Under the pieces are notes generated by a model that searched no databases, was not told where the DNA came from, and was given only the letters and a program-made list of their open reading frames with translations. Made by a program: the position numbers and the translations under genes. Of a DNA stretch of 64,000 nt, positions 22,724 to 29,917 are shown one piece after another (positions within the stretch are counted from its first letter, which is position 1; each line of letters begins with the position of its first letter). Origin of the DNA: Achromobacter spanius (lineage in GTDB: Bacteria; Pseudomonadota; Gammaproteobacteria; Burkholderiales; Burkholderiaceae_B). The stretch is from NCBI RefSeq assembly GCF_003994415.1, contig NZ_CP034689.1, positions 992,001 through 1,056,000 on the forward strand, read 5' to 3'.

Positions 22724-23024
22724 CGAGGTTGCGATGGCCCCTCTCGGGGCCTGGCGCGCCAGCCACGCGCCAACTGCGGACCATGTAGAGCCACAAGCAC
22801 TGCACGGAGCATACAGTCGCATCCCACTCCCGCACGGACGCTAGGGCCGCTGCGCGCGGCTTTGTAGCCGCGGCCCCTTCTTCAAGGGCTTTCGCGGCAT
22901 AAACCGCTCACTGCGTTCGCTATTTATTCCACGTCCCTTGACCGCGCTTTCGTGGGCTGCGCCCGCCTGCCCCGTGCAGTGCAATGCAGATCGGCTGACA
23001 TTGCTGCACGCAAAGGAGCCAACC
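22724..23024. other. 301-bp intergenic leader
   Basis: Between the methylase-like gene and the next methyltransferase. Contains repeat copy B and the palindromic GGGCCGCTGCGCGCGGC stretch near 22847; no gene is seen. Confidence 0.5.
22894..22940 (+). repeat. 49-bp leader repeat, copy B
   Basis: Begins GCGGCATAAACCGCTCACTG and ends TTCCACGTCCCTTG; see copy A at 20981. It ends 85 bp before the methyltransferase start, nearly the same distance as copy A to klcA. Confidence 0.7.
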
Positions 23025-23672
23025 ATGAGCCGTGTTGTCCTGGGCGATTGCCTGTCCGTTCTTCCCACCTTGCCGGATCGCTGTGTTGACCTGGTGTTGA
23101 CCGATCCGCCGTACCTCGTCAACTACGTGGACCGCTCCGGCCGGAGTATTGCCAACGACCGAACCGATGAATGGATGACGCCGGCGTTTGCGCAGATGTT
23201 CCGCGTGCTTCGTGATGACGCGTTTTGCATTTCGTTCTACGGCTGGAATCGCGTAGATCGATTCTTCGCCGCGTGGCGCGCGGCAGGCTTTCGTGTGGTC
23301 GGCCACATCGTGTTTGCCAAGCAATACCAGTCGAATGCGCGATTCTTGGCGTACCAGCACGAGTCCGCCTACTTGCTGGCCAAGGGCCAGCCGGCGCTGC
23401 CGGCGACACCACTGCCCGATGTGCTGCCCTGGAAGTACACCGGGAATCGCCGCCATCCGACTCAGAAGCCGGTCGAATGCCTGACGCCGCTGATCGAAAC
23501 CTTTAGCCGCCCGCGCGACATTGTTCTAGACCCGTTCGCCGGCTCCGGTTCCACGTGCGTGGCCGCCCGCCAAACCGGACGGCGCTTCTACGGGATCGAA
23601 ATGGACCCCAAGTATCACGGCGCCGCAGTGCAGCGCCTTGCGCTGGCCAACCAGGAAAGGATCGCAGCATGA
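23025..23672 (+). CDS. DNA adenine/cytosine-N4 methyltransferase, beta class
   Basis: 215 residues. Catalytic motif IV VDLVLTDPPYLVNY comes first (about 23-36) and motif I DIVLDPFAGSGSTCVAARQT last (about 165-184), the order of beta-class enzymes; RRHPTQKPVECLTPLIETFS is the conserved H-P-T-Q-K-P region. Short solitary enzymes of this type on plasmids methylate adenine (DpnA/YhdJ-like) and protect against restriction. No cognate nuclease is nearby. AAGGAG precedes ATG 23025. The next gene overlaps the stop (ATGA). Confidence 0.88.
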   Translation: MSRVVLGDCLSVLPTLPDRCVDLVLTDPPYLVNYVDRSGRSIANDRTDEWMTPAFAQMFRVLRDDAFCISFYGWNRVDRFFAAWRAAGFRVVGHIVFAKQYQSNARFLAYQHESAYLLAKGQPALPATPLPDVLPWKYTGNRRHPTQKPVECLTPLIETFSRPRDIVLDPFAGSGSTCVAARQTGRRFYGIEMDPKYHGAAVQRLALANQERIAA

Positions 23673-23923
23673 GCCGGGATGAAAACGAACTGAAGAATGG
23701 GTTAACCGCATACCTGCACGGCTACGGCCGCAACAATCGGGGCGGTTTGTCCGCGATCGCCGCATATGGCGCCTGGCCGGTGCTGGCGGAGCAGGAAATT
23801 GAACAACGCATGGGGCGATTCCTCGAAGCCTTGCCGCTGGAAGAATTGCGCGCCATCGCCCAGTCGACAATCGATCTGAACGAGCTGGCCAGCCAAGTGC
23901 TGGCCCAGCTGGACAAGGAGTGA
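23669..23923 (+). CDS. small protein of unknown function coupled to the methyltransferase
   Basis: 84 residues, soluble and mostly helical: ENELKNGLTAYLHGYGRNNR, FLEALPLEELRAIAQSTIDL and SQVLAQLDKE. Start overlaps the methyltransferase stop, so translation is coupled. No family recognised; the conserved placement suggests an accessory to the methyltransferase or an unrelated small anti-defence protein. Confidence 0.65.
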   Translation: MSRDENELKNGLTAYLHGYGRNNRGGLSAIAAYGAWPVLAEQEIEQRMGRFLEALPLEELRAIAQSTIDLNELASQVLAQLDKE

Positions 23924-23926
23924 AGC

Positions 23927-24121
23927 ATGGCAATGCCCCAACTATCCAGCACTGCGAAACTGGCCATCGAAAACATCGTCCTGGAGATTCTGGACATGGA
24001 ATGTACGGAACTTCAGTGGATCAGCTCCAAGGACTATCACGAAATACCAGCATGTGCTCTTTGGAGGGCGTTGCAGGCGGCGTACTTGGCCGGCATGGTG
24101 GACCATCACCGAAACGGCTGA
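23927..24121 (+). CDS. small DUF6900-like protein
   Basis: 64 residues: TAKLAIENIVLEILDMECTE then ALWRALQAAYLAGM near the C-terminus. The pattern A-I-E-N-I-V...A-L-x-x-A-Y-x-A-G resembles the DUF6900 family of plasmid and ICE proteins; function unknown. It starts 3 bp after the previous stop, in the same transcript, with AAGGAG inside the preceding gene's end. A hairpin follows the stop. Confidence 0.6.
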   Translation: MAMPQLSSTAKLAIENIVLEILDMECTELQWISSKDYHEIPACALWRALQAAYLAGMVDHHRNG

Positions 24122-24126
24122 ACGGC

Positions 24127-24152
24127 ATAGCCAGGCCTGGCGGCCTGGCTAT
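24127..24152 (+). terminator. 11-bp hairpin after the methyltransferase operon
   Basis: ATAGCCAGGCC and GGCCTGGCTAT pair perfectly around TGGC, five bases after the stop. Only a weak T-run follows (CTCACTT), so termination is likely but not certain; it could serve both strands. Confidence 0.6.
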
Positions 24153-24197
24153 CTCACTTGGACTATCAGACGTCCAAGGCTGTCCAGGGAGGCGCGC

Positions 24198-24425
24198 TCA
24201 CAGTCGCCGGGTAGTGTTCAGTCTTTTGGACCAATCCGCGGCGACATGACTTTGGATTGCTCGGCGAGCCAAGGCGTCATCCGCGAATACCGCGCGCGCG
24301 CCGCCGACGCTCTCCCACGGTCCGCTCGGGGCATACTGCACTTCAGCTATGACCCCGTTTCCATTCGGCGATTGAATGGTCCGATACGACGCCCGGACTC
24401 CGTTGATAACCAGGGTACCGTCCAA
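24198..24425 (-). CDS. small hypothetical protein
   Basis: 75 residues on the minus strand beginning at TTG with a strong GAGGAG seven bases upstream. Reads GTLVINGVRASYRTIQSPNG, NGVIAEVQYAPSGPW, ARAVFADDALARRAIQSHVA, a beta-rich start and a helical end. No family recognised. It is convergent with the methyltransferase operon; the hairpin at 24127 would separate them. Confidence 0.5.
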   Translation of the reverse strand: MDGTLVINGVRASYRTIQSPNGNGVIAEVQYAPSGPWESVGGARAVFADDALARRAIQSHVAADWSKRLNTTRRL

Positions 24426-24587
24426 AGTGGTTCTCCTCGTCCAAAAAATCCGCGCGCGATTTGCCTAAGAATGCCACCGCAAGATGGGTAGGGCACTAGG
24501 GATAAACACCCGTTCGGATCGGTGTGCCATATGCTAGATTTCGCACCTCTCTGACCTCGCGACGCGTTGACGCGGCCCCTGCGCCAA

Positions 24588-24923
24588 ATGGACGAAAACA
24601 AGAAAAAAAGCCCACGGCGCAAAAAGCAGCCGGCCGCGCTGCATTGCTCGTTTTGCGATAAGTCTCAGAACGAAGTGCACAAACTGATCGCACGGGAAAA
24701 CGCCCCTGGCGCGAGTGCGCTTGCAATCTGCAATGAGTGCGTAGATTTGTGTACCGAAATCATCAACGACCAAGGCTTGGTCGAGGCCGAAAACAGCCCC
24801 AAAGCCCTGTACGAGTACATCGTTCGGCAGAATCAAATCATCGACGACGCACGAGATAGGGCAAATAAGGCCCTGGATTTGCTGAATGTCTCGATGCCGC
24901 CGGGTTCCCAATCCCAGCACTGA
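24588..24923 (+). CDS. solitary ClpX-type C4 zinc-finger protein
   Basis: 111 residues. A complete zf-C4_ClpX domain: LHCSFCDKSQNEVHKLIARE and AICNECVDLCTEIINDQG supply the four Cys (C-x2-C...C-x2-C); the rest is a short helical tail (QNQIIDDARDRANKALDLLN). There is no AAA+ domain, so it is not ClpX. The ClpX finger binds substrates and the adaptor SspB; an isolated copy could compete for or recruit ClpXP. Start ATG 24588 has no clear ribosome binding site; an upstream in-frame start is possible. Confidence 0.8.
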   Translation: MDENKKKSPRRKKQPAALHCSFCDKSQNEVHKLIARENAPGASALAICNECVDLCTEIINDQGLVEAENSPKALYEYIVRQNQIIDDARDRANKALDLLNVSMPPGSQSQH

Positions 24924-25374
24924 TTTTTTGATCACGACTCCCCATTGGGCGTGCCCCTGCGGCTGCGCCTACGGGTCGGGCCATCGCGCTTCGCGTTGAG
25001 CCTGGCCAAAGGGCCAGTCTCACCCCCTTGCGGGGCTTCAGTCCTACCCTCCCTACGGTCGGCTCACGCAGGCCGCCTTGCGGCCAGGTTGACCCGCGCT
25101 GCGCGCGGGTAGGGGCGTTCGGCGCGCGCCTGGCTTTGGTGTCGCCGCCCTGTCTCTCGCAAAGCATCCATTCCCGCGAGCCCTGTCCTAAAACGCCGAC
25201 CGTACCACTGCGTTCCTCTCTCCAAGGGTCCGGTGCTCCCCCGTTCGGTGCTCGCCTTCGGCTGCGCTCCGCATGCGGCCTCTGCTCCGGCCCTTTCCAG
25301 TCGTCACTACGTGGCCACGGACGGCACGGACAGGCCTCACAGGAACGGATGCAAATAACGCGGAGGGAAAGACC
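24924..25374. other. 450-bp hairpin-rich leader without a gene
   Basis: Very GC-rich with many short inverted repeats (for example ACCCGCGCTGCGCGCGGGT, and GGCCAAAGGGCC, GGCCGCCTTGCGGCC). No frame has family resemblance. A GGAGGGAAAGACC ribosome binding site at its end serves the next gene. It resembles the leaders before the radC-like and methylase-like genes in style but not in sequence. Confidence 0.5.
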
Positions 25375-25806
25375 ATGACCAACCAAATCCAACAAACCTA
25401 CGCTCGGACGACTTCTTCAGGATCGGTCAGCGCTGCAAAAACGCTCTTGAATGTAAAGGAAATAACCATGGCAAACACTGTTCAGACAATCGCAACGCCG
25501 AAGCCCGCAGTGGTGTTCCTTCGCGGCCTGGACGCCCGCGTCGCTCGCACCAAAGCAGCAGGGATGTTCGATGAAGACAGCCGTTTCATGGAGCTTGATC
25601 ACGCGCAAATCCTCGCTCACGTTCAAGGCCGGGAAGACTTCACCCGTGGCCGTGACGCCGACGACGTACCGCCGTTGCTGGCCGATGTTGCCGAACTGGC
25701 AAGCGCATGGGTGGACGGCTGGAATGAAGCAGAAGAGTCCGTAGCCATGGCCGCATGTTCGGGTTGCAACGACGGCTCCGGCAATCCTTGCCCGCATCAC
25801 GGCTGA
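25375..25806 (+). CDS. hypothetical protein with Cys-rich C-terminus
   Basis: 143 residues from ATG 25375 (GGAGG nine bases upstream). A second in-frame ATG at 25468 also has a good site (AAAGGAAATAACC), giving a 112-residue form starting MANTVQTIATPKPAVVFL. The body reads DEDSRFMELDHAQILAHVQG, ADDVPPLLADVAELASAWVD; the tail CSGCNDGSGNPCPHHG could bind a metal. No family recognised. The two ribosome binding sites suggest two products or a short in-frame leader. First gene of a run of four or five small genes. Confidence 0.6.
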   Translation: MTNQIQQTYARTTSSGSVSAAKTLLNVKEITMANTVQTIATPKPAVVFLRGLDARVARTKAAGMFDEDSRFMELDHAQILAHVQGREDFTRGRDADDVPPLLADVAELASAWVDGWNEAEESVAMAACSGCNDGSGNPCPHHG

Positions 25807-25819
25807 GAGGGGAACCCAG

Positions 25820-26050
25820 ATGCTAATCAAGTACGTAACGGACCAGATGGAAGGCGAGCCGGACATTCTGGCCGCACTGCGCCACCAGCCTTTGCTCCTG
25901 CGCGGCCTGGATGGATCGCCCCTGCACGTCCAGCAGGCACCGGCACACGGCTGGACACATGAGGGGCTTTGCGCTGTGCAACCTGAATCGGCCGTGATCG
26001 GCTGCGATGCGTTCCTGGGCACGTCCTGGGTCGGCTCAACCGAAGTCTAG
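25820..26050 (+). CDS. small hypothetical protein
   Basis: 76 residues beginning MLIKYVTDQMEGEPDILAAL and ending DAFLGTSWVGSTEV. No family recognised. GAGAGGGG precedes the ATG; it starts 13 bp after the preceding stop and is followed after 19 bp by the glutaredoxin-like gene, so it belongs to the same transcript. Confidence 0.6.
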   Translation: MLIKYVTDQMEGEPDILAALRHQPLLLRGLDGSPLHVQQAPAHGWTHEGLCAVQPESAVIGCDAFLGTSWVGSTEV

Positions 26051-26069
26051 TCAAACGAGGAAATCCGCC

Positions 26070-26492
26070 ATGTCTTGCGACGTCGTTCTGTACACCCACC
26101 TGGCTTGCGTCCAGTGCGAGCTTTCCAAGGATGATCTTGCCGCGCGCGGCATCGACTTCACCGAACGCAGCGCTGCCGACTTCGCTCAAGCGCTCGCGGC
26201 AAAAGGCTATGACACCGCGCCGGTCTTGGCCGTCGCCATCGAAAACGAGTTGGTCGCATGGCAAGGCCACAGGGCCGACATGATTGAACTGCTCGCGGAC
26301 CTATTCGATCTCGGGCCGGTTTCGGCCCGGGGCCTGCGCGATAGGGAATCTGCGGACGAAGCCGTGGTGACGCGCATCCAGGTCATGGAAGAAATCGGTA
26401 GGCATCAATTGAACGCTCAAGAGTTCTTTGCCGACTGCGGCAATCACCCGCTGTATCGCGGCCACGTGCTGCTGGAATGGCTTGGCTATTAA
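26070..26492 (+). CDS. glutaredoxin/NrdH-like protein with C-terminal extension
   Basis: 140 residues. Thioredoxin-fold start CDVVLYTHLACVQCELSKDD with a CVQC redox pair (about 12-15 after the start), RGIDFTERSAADFAQALAAK and TAPVLAVAIENELVAWQGHR, where TAPV supplies the cis-Pro of glutaredoxins. The last 50 residues (RIQVMEEIGRHQLNAQEFFA) are an addition of unknown role. It may use a glutathione or thioredoxin reductase partner; no ribonucleotide reductase gene is near. ACGAGGAAA precedes the ATG. A terminator follows. Confidence 0.7.
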   Translation: MSCDVVLYTHLACVQCELSKDDLAARGIDFTERSAADFAQALAAKGYDTAPVLAVAIENELVAWQGHRADMIELLADLFDLGPVSARGLRDRESADEAVVTRIQVMEEIGRHQLNAQEFFADCGNHPLYRGHVLLEWLGY

Positions 26493-26498
26493 ACGAAA

Positions 26499-26531
26499 AA
26501 GCCCCTGATCGGCGGCAACCGACAGGGGCTT
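26499..26531 (+). terminator. rho-independent-like terminator
   Basis: AAGCCCCTG and CAGGGGCTT form a 9-bp stem with a 15-nt loop, seven bases after the stop; A-run precedes it, so it would also work on the opposite strand. The T-run on the plus strand is short. Confidence 0.65.
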
Positions 26532-26564
26532 GCACCTCGACCCACCCTTCGAAGGAGAACCGTG

Positions 26565-26714
26565 ATGAACCACGACTTTATCAGATTGGCGAACGACATG
26601 CGCCGCGCCCACGTGCTGGGCCTTTCCTACCGCCTTCCGGCGATGACGGTGCGCGACCTTGCCACCCTCATCGCCGCGATGCAGGACGCGCCGGTCACTG
26701 CACAGCTGCACTAA
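26565..26714 (+). CDS. 49-residue small protein
   Basis: Opens with MNHDFIRLANDMRRAHVLGL and ends DAPVTAQLH, with a strong GAAGGAG ribosome binding site. No family recognised. It sits 30 bp before the large ParB-like gene and may be cotranscribed. Codon use matches the neighbours. Confidence 0.55.
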   Translation: MNHDFIRLANDMRRAHVLGLSYRLPAMTVRDLATLIAAMQDAPVTAQLH

Positions 26715-26744
26715 TTCCGATAAATCGAAGCAAGAGCACACACC

Positions 26745-28733
26745 ATGAAGATCGACTCCAAAGAACTCGCCGCCATTCACGCCGCAAGCACCCGCACGGA
26801 GATCCCGCATTCCCAACTGCGCCTGAGCGAAAGCTATCAAGCTCGTCGTCCGCTGGATCCGAAGAAAGATCCTGAACTTTCGGAACTGAAGGCCACGATT
26901 AAGGCCATGGGCGGGCTGTTGCAAAACCTCGTGGTCGTTGCGTGCGCCGATGGCTTCTACGAAGTCTGCGCGGGCGGTCGGCGCTGGGCAGCGCTGGGGC
27001 TGTTGATCGAAGACGCCGTGTTCCCGGCAGACTACAGCGTTTCGTGCCTCGTGATTCCGGCCGAATACGCCCACCACGCCAGCCTGATCGAAAACATCGC
27101 CCGCAAGGCTATGCACCCGGCAGACGTGTATGAATCGTATGCCCGTATGCGCGCGGAGAAAAACTGGACCATCGAAGCCATCGCGGCCGCGCACGGCGCA
27201 ACGGAATCCGCCGTAAAAAAACTGCTGGCTCTCGGCGCCGTTTCGCCCAAGCTCATGCAGCTATTCCGCGATGGCAAGATTGAAGTTGCCGATATGCAGG
27301 CGTTGGCGTCCGTTTCGGACCACGCCCGACAGGAAGCGGCATGGAAGGCGGCGCAGTCGGAACACTGGCACCGCGACGTTCATATCCGCAACCTCCTGGC
27401 GGAAACGGAAATGCTGGGCGACTCGGCCGCTGCCCGCTACGTGACAGTTGCTGCGTATGAGAAGGCGGGTGGAGAAGTGCGCCGCGACTTGTTCGAGAAC
27501 GACACCTATCTGGCTGATCCGGATATGGCGCGAACGATGGCCCTGGCGAAGATGCAACGGTCCAAGCTCTTCAAGGCGGTATCGACCGAAGGCTGGCTGT
27601 GGGTGGAATGCCGGGTGTCTTTCGCATACGACGACAAGAAGCAATTCGGGGAAATCCAACGCGCCCACCTCGACCCGAGCAAAGCCCAGGCCAAGCAGAT
27701 TGAAGCGCTGGAGAAAAAGGTGTCCACCGCACAGGAAAAGCTGGATGGCTTGCGCGCCGTTGAAGGCTACGACGAATCCGACCTCGATAAGGTTCGGGCA
27801 TTGATTCGCGGCTACCAAGGCGAGATCCGCGCCATTCGCGACGAGCTTTACAACTACCCGGCTGAGTTGAAGGCAGTGGGCGGTGCCATCGTGCACCTGA
27901 CCTATGACGGCGAGCTTACCGTCACCCGTGGCCTGATCCGCCAGGACGAACGCGAGGCCGTGGCGCACATCATGCGGGGCAAAGCTGGGGAGGGCGACAC
28001 GACGGCGGGTGTGGACCTGCCTCCGGTCAAGACCCGGCCCGTGCATTCTGAGGCGCTGACCAACCGGCTCCAGGCGCAACGCGTCATTGCGCTCCAGGCC
28101 GAAATTATGGCCCGCCCGAACTTGGCGCTTTGCCTGCTCATTGAGCAGATGCTGGGCGACTTCGACGGGAGCCGGTCCAGCAGCGCCGGTGACTCATTCG
28201 ACCTCGCATTGCGGCCAGCGCATCATGAGCTTGCGAACACGGACGCGGACATCAAGGGCTGCCCAGCCTGGGCGCGGGTTCAGGAGCAGATTGAAGCCGT
28301 CACCAAGAACGTACCGGAAGACGACGCGGCGGTGCTTCCCTGGCTGCTGGCGCAGCCGCAGGCGGACCTCATCGAATTGCTTGCCGTGCTCACCAGCATT
28401 TCAATTTACCGCCGCCAAAGCCATTCCTATGGCGCGGAGCCCCGGCACCTGGACCGCCTGGGAGAAGTGGTTGGGCTGGACATGAGCAAGTGGTGGAAGC
28501 CGACCGCGCAGTCGTACCTCGCCCATGTGTCCAAGGACCGAATCGCGGCTGTCGTTACTGACGCGGTCGGTGCGGAGCAGGCCAAGCCGCTGTTGGCGAT
28601 GAAGAAGGCCCAGGCGGCGACCGCTGCCGAGCAGTTGCTCGATGGGAAGGGATGGGTGCCGGAACTGATGCGCGGGAAGCCATTGCTGTCGAACCCGGAG
28701 CCGATTTCGCAGGAGGCGGCAGCGGGAGAGTAA
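26745..28733 (+). CDS. large ParB/RepB/Spo0J-family protein
   Basis: 662 residues. N-terminal ParB domain: IPHSQLRLSESYQARRPLDP, GLLQNLVVVACADGFYEVCA, GGRRWAALGLLI and SLIENIARKAMHPADVYESY (box motifs, about 20-140). Then a helix-turn-helix region (WTIEAIAAAHGATESAVKKL, PKLMQLFRDGKIEVADMQAL) and a coiled coil (about 305-340, QAKQIEALEKKVSTAQEKLD). The C-terminal 300 residues have no recognised domain. Proteins of this size recur on plasmids beside klcA and radC-like genes; whether they partition DNA or regulate is unknown. The partner ATPase is not adjacent. Weak ribosome binding site AGCAAGAG. Confidence 0.8.
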   Translation: MKIDSKELAAIHAASTRTEIPHSQLRLSESYQARRPLDPKKDPELSELKATIKAMGGLLQNLVVVACADGFYEVCAGGRRWAALGLLIEDAVFPADYSVSCLVIPAEYAHHASLIENIARKAMHPADVYESYARMRAEKNWTIEAIAAAHGATESAVKKLLALGAVSPKLMQLFRDGKIEVADMQALASVSDHARQEAAWKAAQSEHWHRDVHIRNLLAETEMLGDSAAARYVTVAAYEKAGGEVRRDLFENDTYLADPDMARTMALAKMQRSKLFKAVSTEGWLWVECRVSFAYDDKKQFGEIQRAHLDPSKAQAKQIEALEKKVSTAQEKLDGLRAVEGYDESDLDKVRALIRGYQGEIRAIRDELYNYPAELKAVGGAIVHLTYDGELTVTRGLIRQDEREAVAHIMRGKAGEGDTTAGVDLPPVKTRPVHSEALTNRLQAQRVIALQAEIMARPNLALCLLIEQMLGDFDGSRSSSAGDSFDLALRPAHHELANTDADIKGCPAWARVQEQIEAVTKNVPEDDAAVLPWLLAQPQADLIELLAVLTSISIYRRQSHSYGAEPRHLDRLGEVVGLDMSKWWKPTAQSYLAHVSKDRIAAVVTDAVGAEQAKPLLAMKKAQAATAAEQLLDGKGWVPELMRGKPLLSNPEPISQEAAAGE

Positions 28734-28786
28734 GCCACCGTTAGGAAAGGGAAGGGGGCAGCACGCCAATTTTGCGCGCCGCCCCA

Positions 28787-28815
28787 TTGCATCGTGTATC
28801 GTTACGGGATACAAT
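28787..28815 (+). promoter_or_regulatory. higBA promoter with overlapping operator
   Basis: -35 TTGCAT (28787-28792), 17-bp spacer, -10 TACAAT (28810-28815). A dyad GTATC-N7-GATAC (28796-28812) overlaps the -10 and is the likely HigA operator. Transcription would start at about 28821-28823, that is at the higB ATG itself. Confidence 0.65.
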
Positions 28816-28820
28816 ATCGC

Positions 28821-29099
28821 ATGATCATCGGATTTCGCCACAAAGGTCTTGAGACCTTCTACCGCACCGGTTCAACCCGAGGAATTCAGGCGGCACACGC
28901 CAACAAGCTGGGCCGCATCCTGGCCCTGCTCGATGTGGCGAAGGGACCGCAGGATATGAATATCCCGGGCTATAAGTTGCATTCGCTCAAGGGCGGTCTG
29001 GCCGAGCATTGGTCAGTCTGGGTCAACGGCAACTGGCGCGTGACATTTCGCTTTACCGAGGCCGGTGCTGAACTGGTCGATTATCAGGACTACCACTAG
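28821..29099 (+). CDS. higB: HigB-type mRNA interferase toxin
   Basis: 92 residues of the RelE/HigB superfamily: MIIGFRHKGLETFYRTGSTR, LGRILALLDVAKGPQDMNIP, GYKLHSLKGGLAEHWSVWVN and NWRVTFRF. The toxin-first order with HigA downstream is the hig arrangement. HigB cleaves mRNA in translating ribosomes. Start ATG 28821 lies only five bases after the promoter's -10 box, so the mRNA is probably leaderless. The pair stabilises the plasmid by post-segregational killing. Confidence 0.9.
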   Translation: MIIGFRHKGLETFYRTGSTRGIQAAHANKLGRILALLDVAKGPQDMNIPGYKLHSLKGGLAEHWSVWVNGNWRVTFRFTEAGAELVDYQDYH

Positions 29100-29108
29100 G
29101 AGCCAATC

Positions 29109-29402
29109 ATGATGCACAACCCTCCGCATCCGGGTGAAATTCTCCGGGAAGATGTAATTGCCCCCTTGGGGCTATCTGTGACCGAGGCTGCTGACCGGCT
29201 GGCCATGTCGCGGGTGGCACTTTCCCGGGTGCTCAATGGCAAGGCTGGTATCAGCCCGGATCTGGCTGTCCGGCTGGAGCATGCTGGGGCCAGTACTGCC
29301 CAGGCTTGGGTCGCAATGCAGGCCAACTATGATTTGTGGCAAGCGCTACAGCATGAGCAGCCGCCTGTTCGGCCCTTGGCCTCAACGGCAGCAGCGCACT
29401 GA
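29109..29402 (+). CDS. higA: HigA-type antitoxin (XRE family)
   Basis: 97 residues with HigA start HNPPHPGEILREDVIAPLGL and helix-turn-helix SVTEAADRLAMSRVALSRVL then NGKAGISPDLAVRLEHA. AGGAGCCAATC precedes two adjacent ATGs (29109, 29112). It neutralises HigB and represses the promoter through the dyad at 28796. A strong bidirectional terminator follows. Confidence 0.92.
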   Translation: MMHNPPHPGEILREDVIAPLGLSVTEAADRLAMSRVALSRVLNGKAGISPDLAVRLEHAGASTAQAWVAMQANYDLWQALQHEQPPVRPLASTAAAH

Positions 29403-29415
29403 CCTAAACCATCCG

Positions 29416-29455
29416 CCAAAGCAAAAGGCCGCCCTAGGGCGGCCTTTTGCTTTGG
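29416..29455. terminator. strong bidirectional terminator after higA
   Basis: CCAAAGCAAAAGGCCGCC pairs perfectly with GGCGGCCTTTTGCTTTGG around CTAG, an 18-bp stem. T-rich and A-rich arms allow termination on both strands. Confidence 0.85.
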
Positions 29456-29527
29456 ATGTACCAACGGGTTTGGTATGGGGCGGCCTTTCCCACCGGCTGC
29501 GCCGGCGGGGCCGTCCTGCGGACTTCG

Positions 29528-29603
29528 TGAGCGTCCCCCGGACGCTCACAGGTGGCTTTAAGGCCCCCGCCGCCAGGGCGGCGGCGGGTCCCTTAAAGCC
29601 ACC
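29528..29603. repeat. tandem stable palindromes
   Basis: Two hairpins in a row. First, TGAGCGTCC-ccc-GGACGCTCA (29528-29548). Second, an outer stem GGTGGCTTTAAG (29551-29562) with CTTAAAGCCACC (29592-29603), and an inner stem CCCGCCGCC (29566-29574) with GGCGGCGGG (29580-29588). A third, smaller palindrome (CCGGC-TGC-GCCGG) precedes them near 29493. No gene is here. Confidence 0.8.
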
Positions 29604-29785
29604 ACACAGGACGCACCCTCCGGGTGGGTTCATCTCTTTGATTTTTTTGGGTTTCTCCTGAGTGGAGTTGTTTTCTTTTGTCTGACAACGAAAACGCGGA
29701 GGGCGGCGAAAGCCGCGTGCCTTCGAGCTGGTGAGGCCGTGCCCTCGTATACAAGATAGGTTTCGGACGCGCACGGCAGGAGCCC

Positions 29786-29917
29786 GGTGACACAACCGCG
29801 ACATAGCCGCGACATAGCCGCGACACAACCGCGACACAACCGCGACACAACCGCGACACAACCGCCACATTACCGTGACATATCCGCGACACAAGCGCGA
29901 CACAAGCGCGTCATCGT
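29786..29917. repeat. twelve tandem 11-bp repeats
   Basis: Units with consensus CGCGACACAAC run head to tail: one GGTGACACAAC, two CGCGACATAGC, four perfect CGCGACACAAC, then CGCCACATTAC, CGTGACATATC, two CGCGACACAAG and a last CGCGTCATCGT. The 11-bp step places every unit on the same helix face. This is the form of ParR/parC centromeres and of StbA direct repeats (9+2 bp). Confidence 0.85.

Noticed and set aside
29786..29917. Possible CRISPR array
   Set aside because: The repeats are 11 bp and directly abutting with no spacers, and no cas genes are present.
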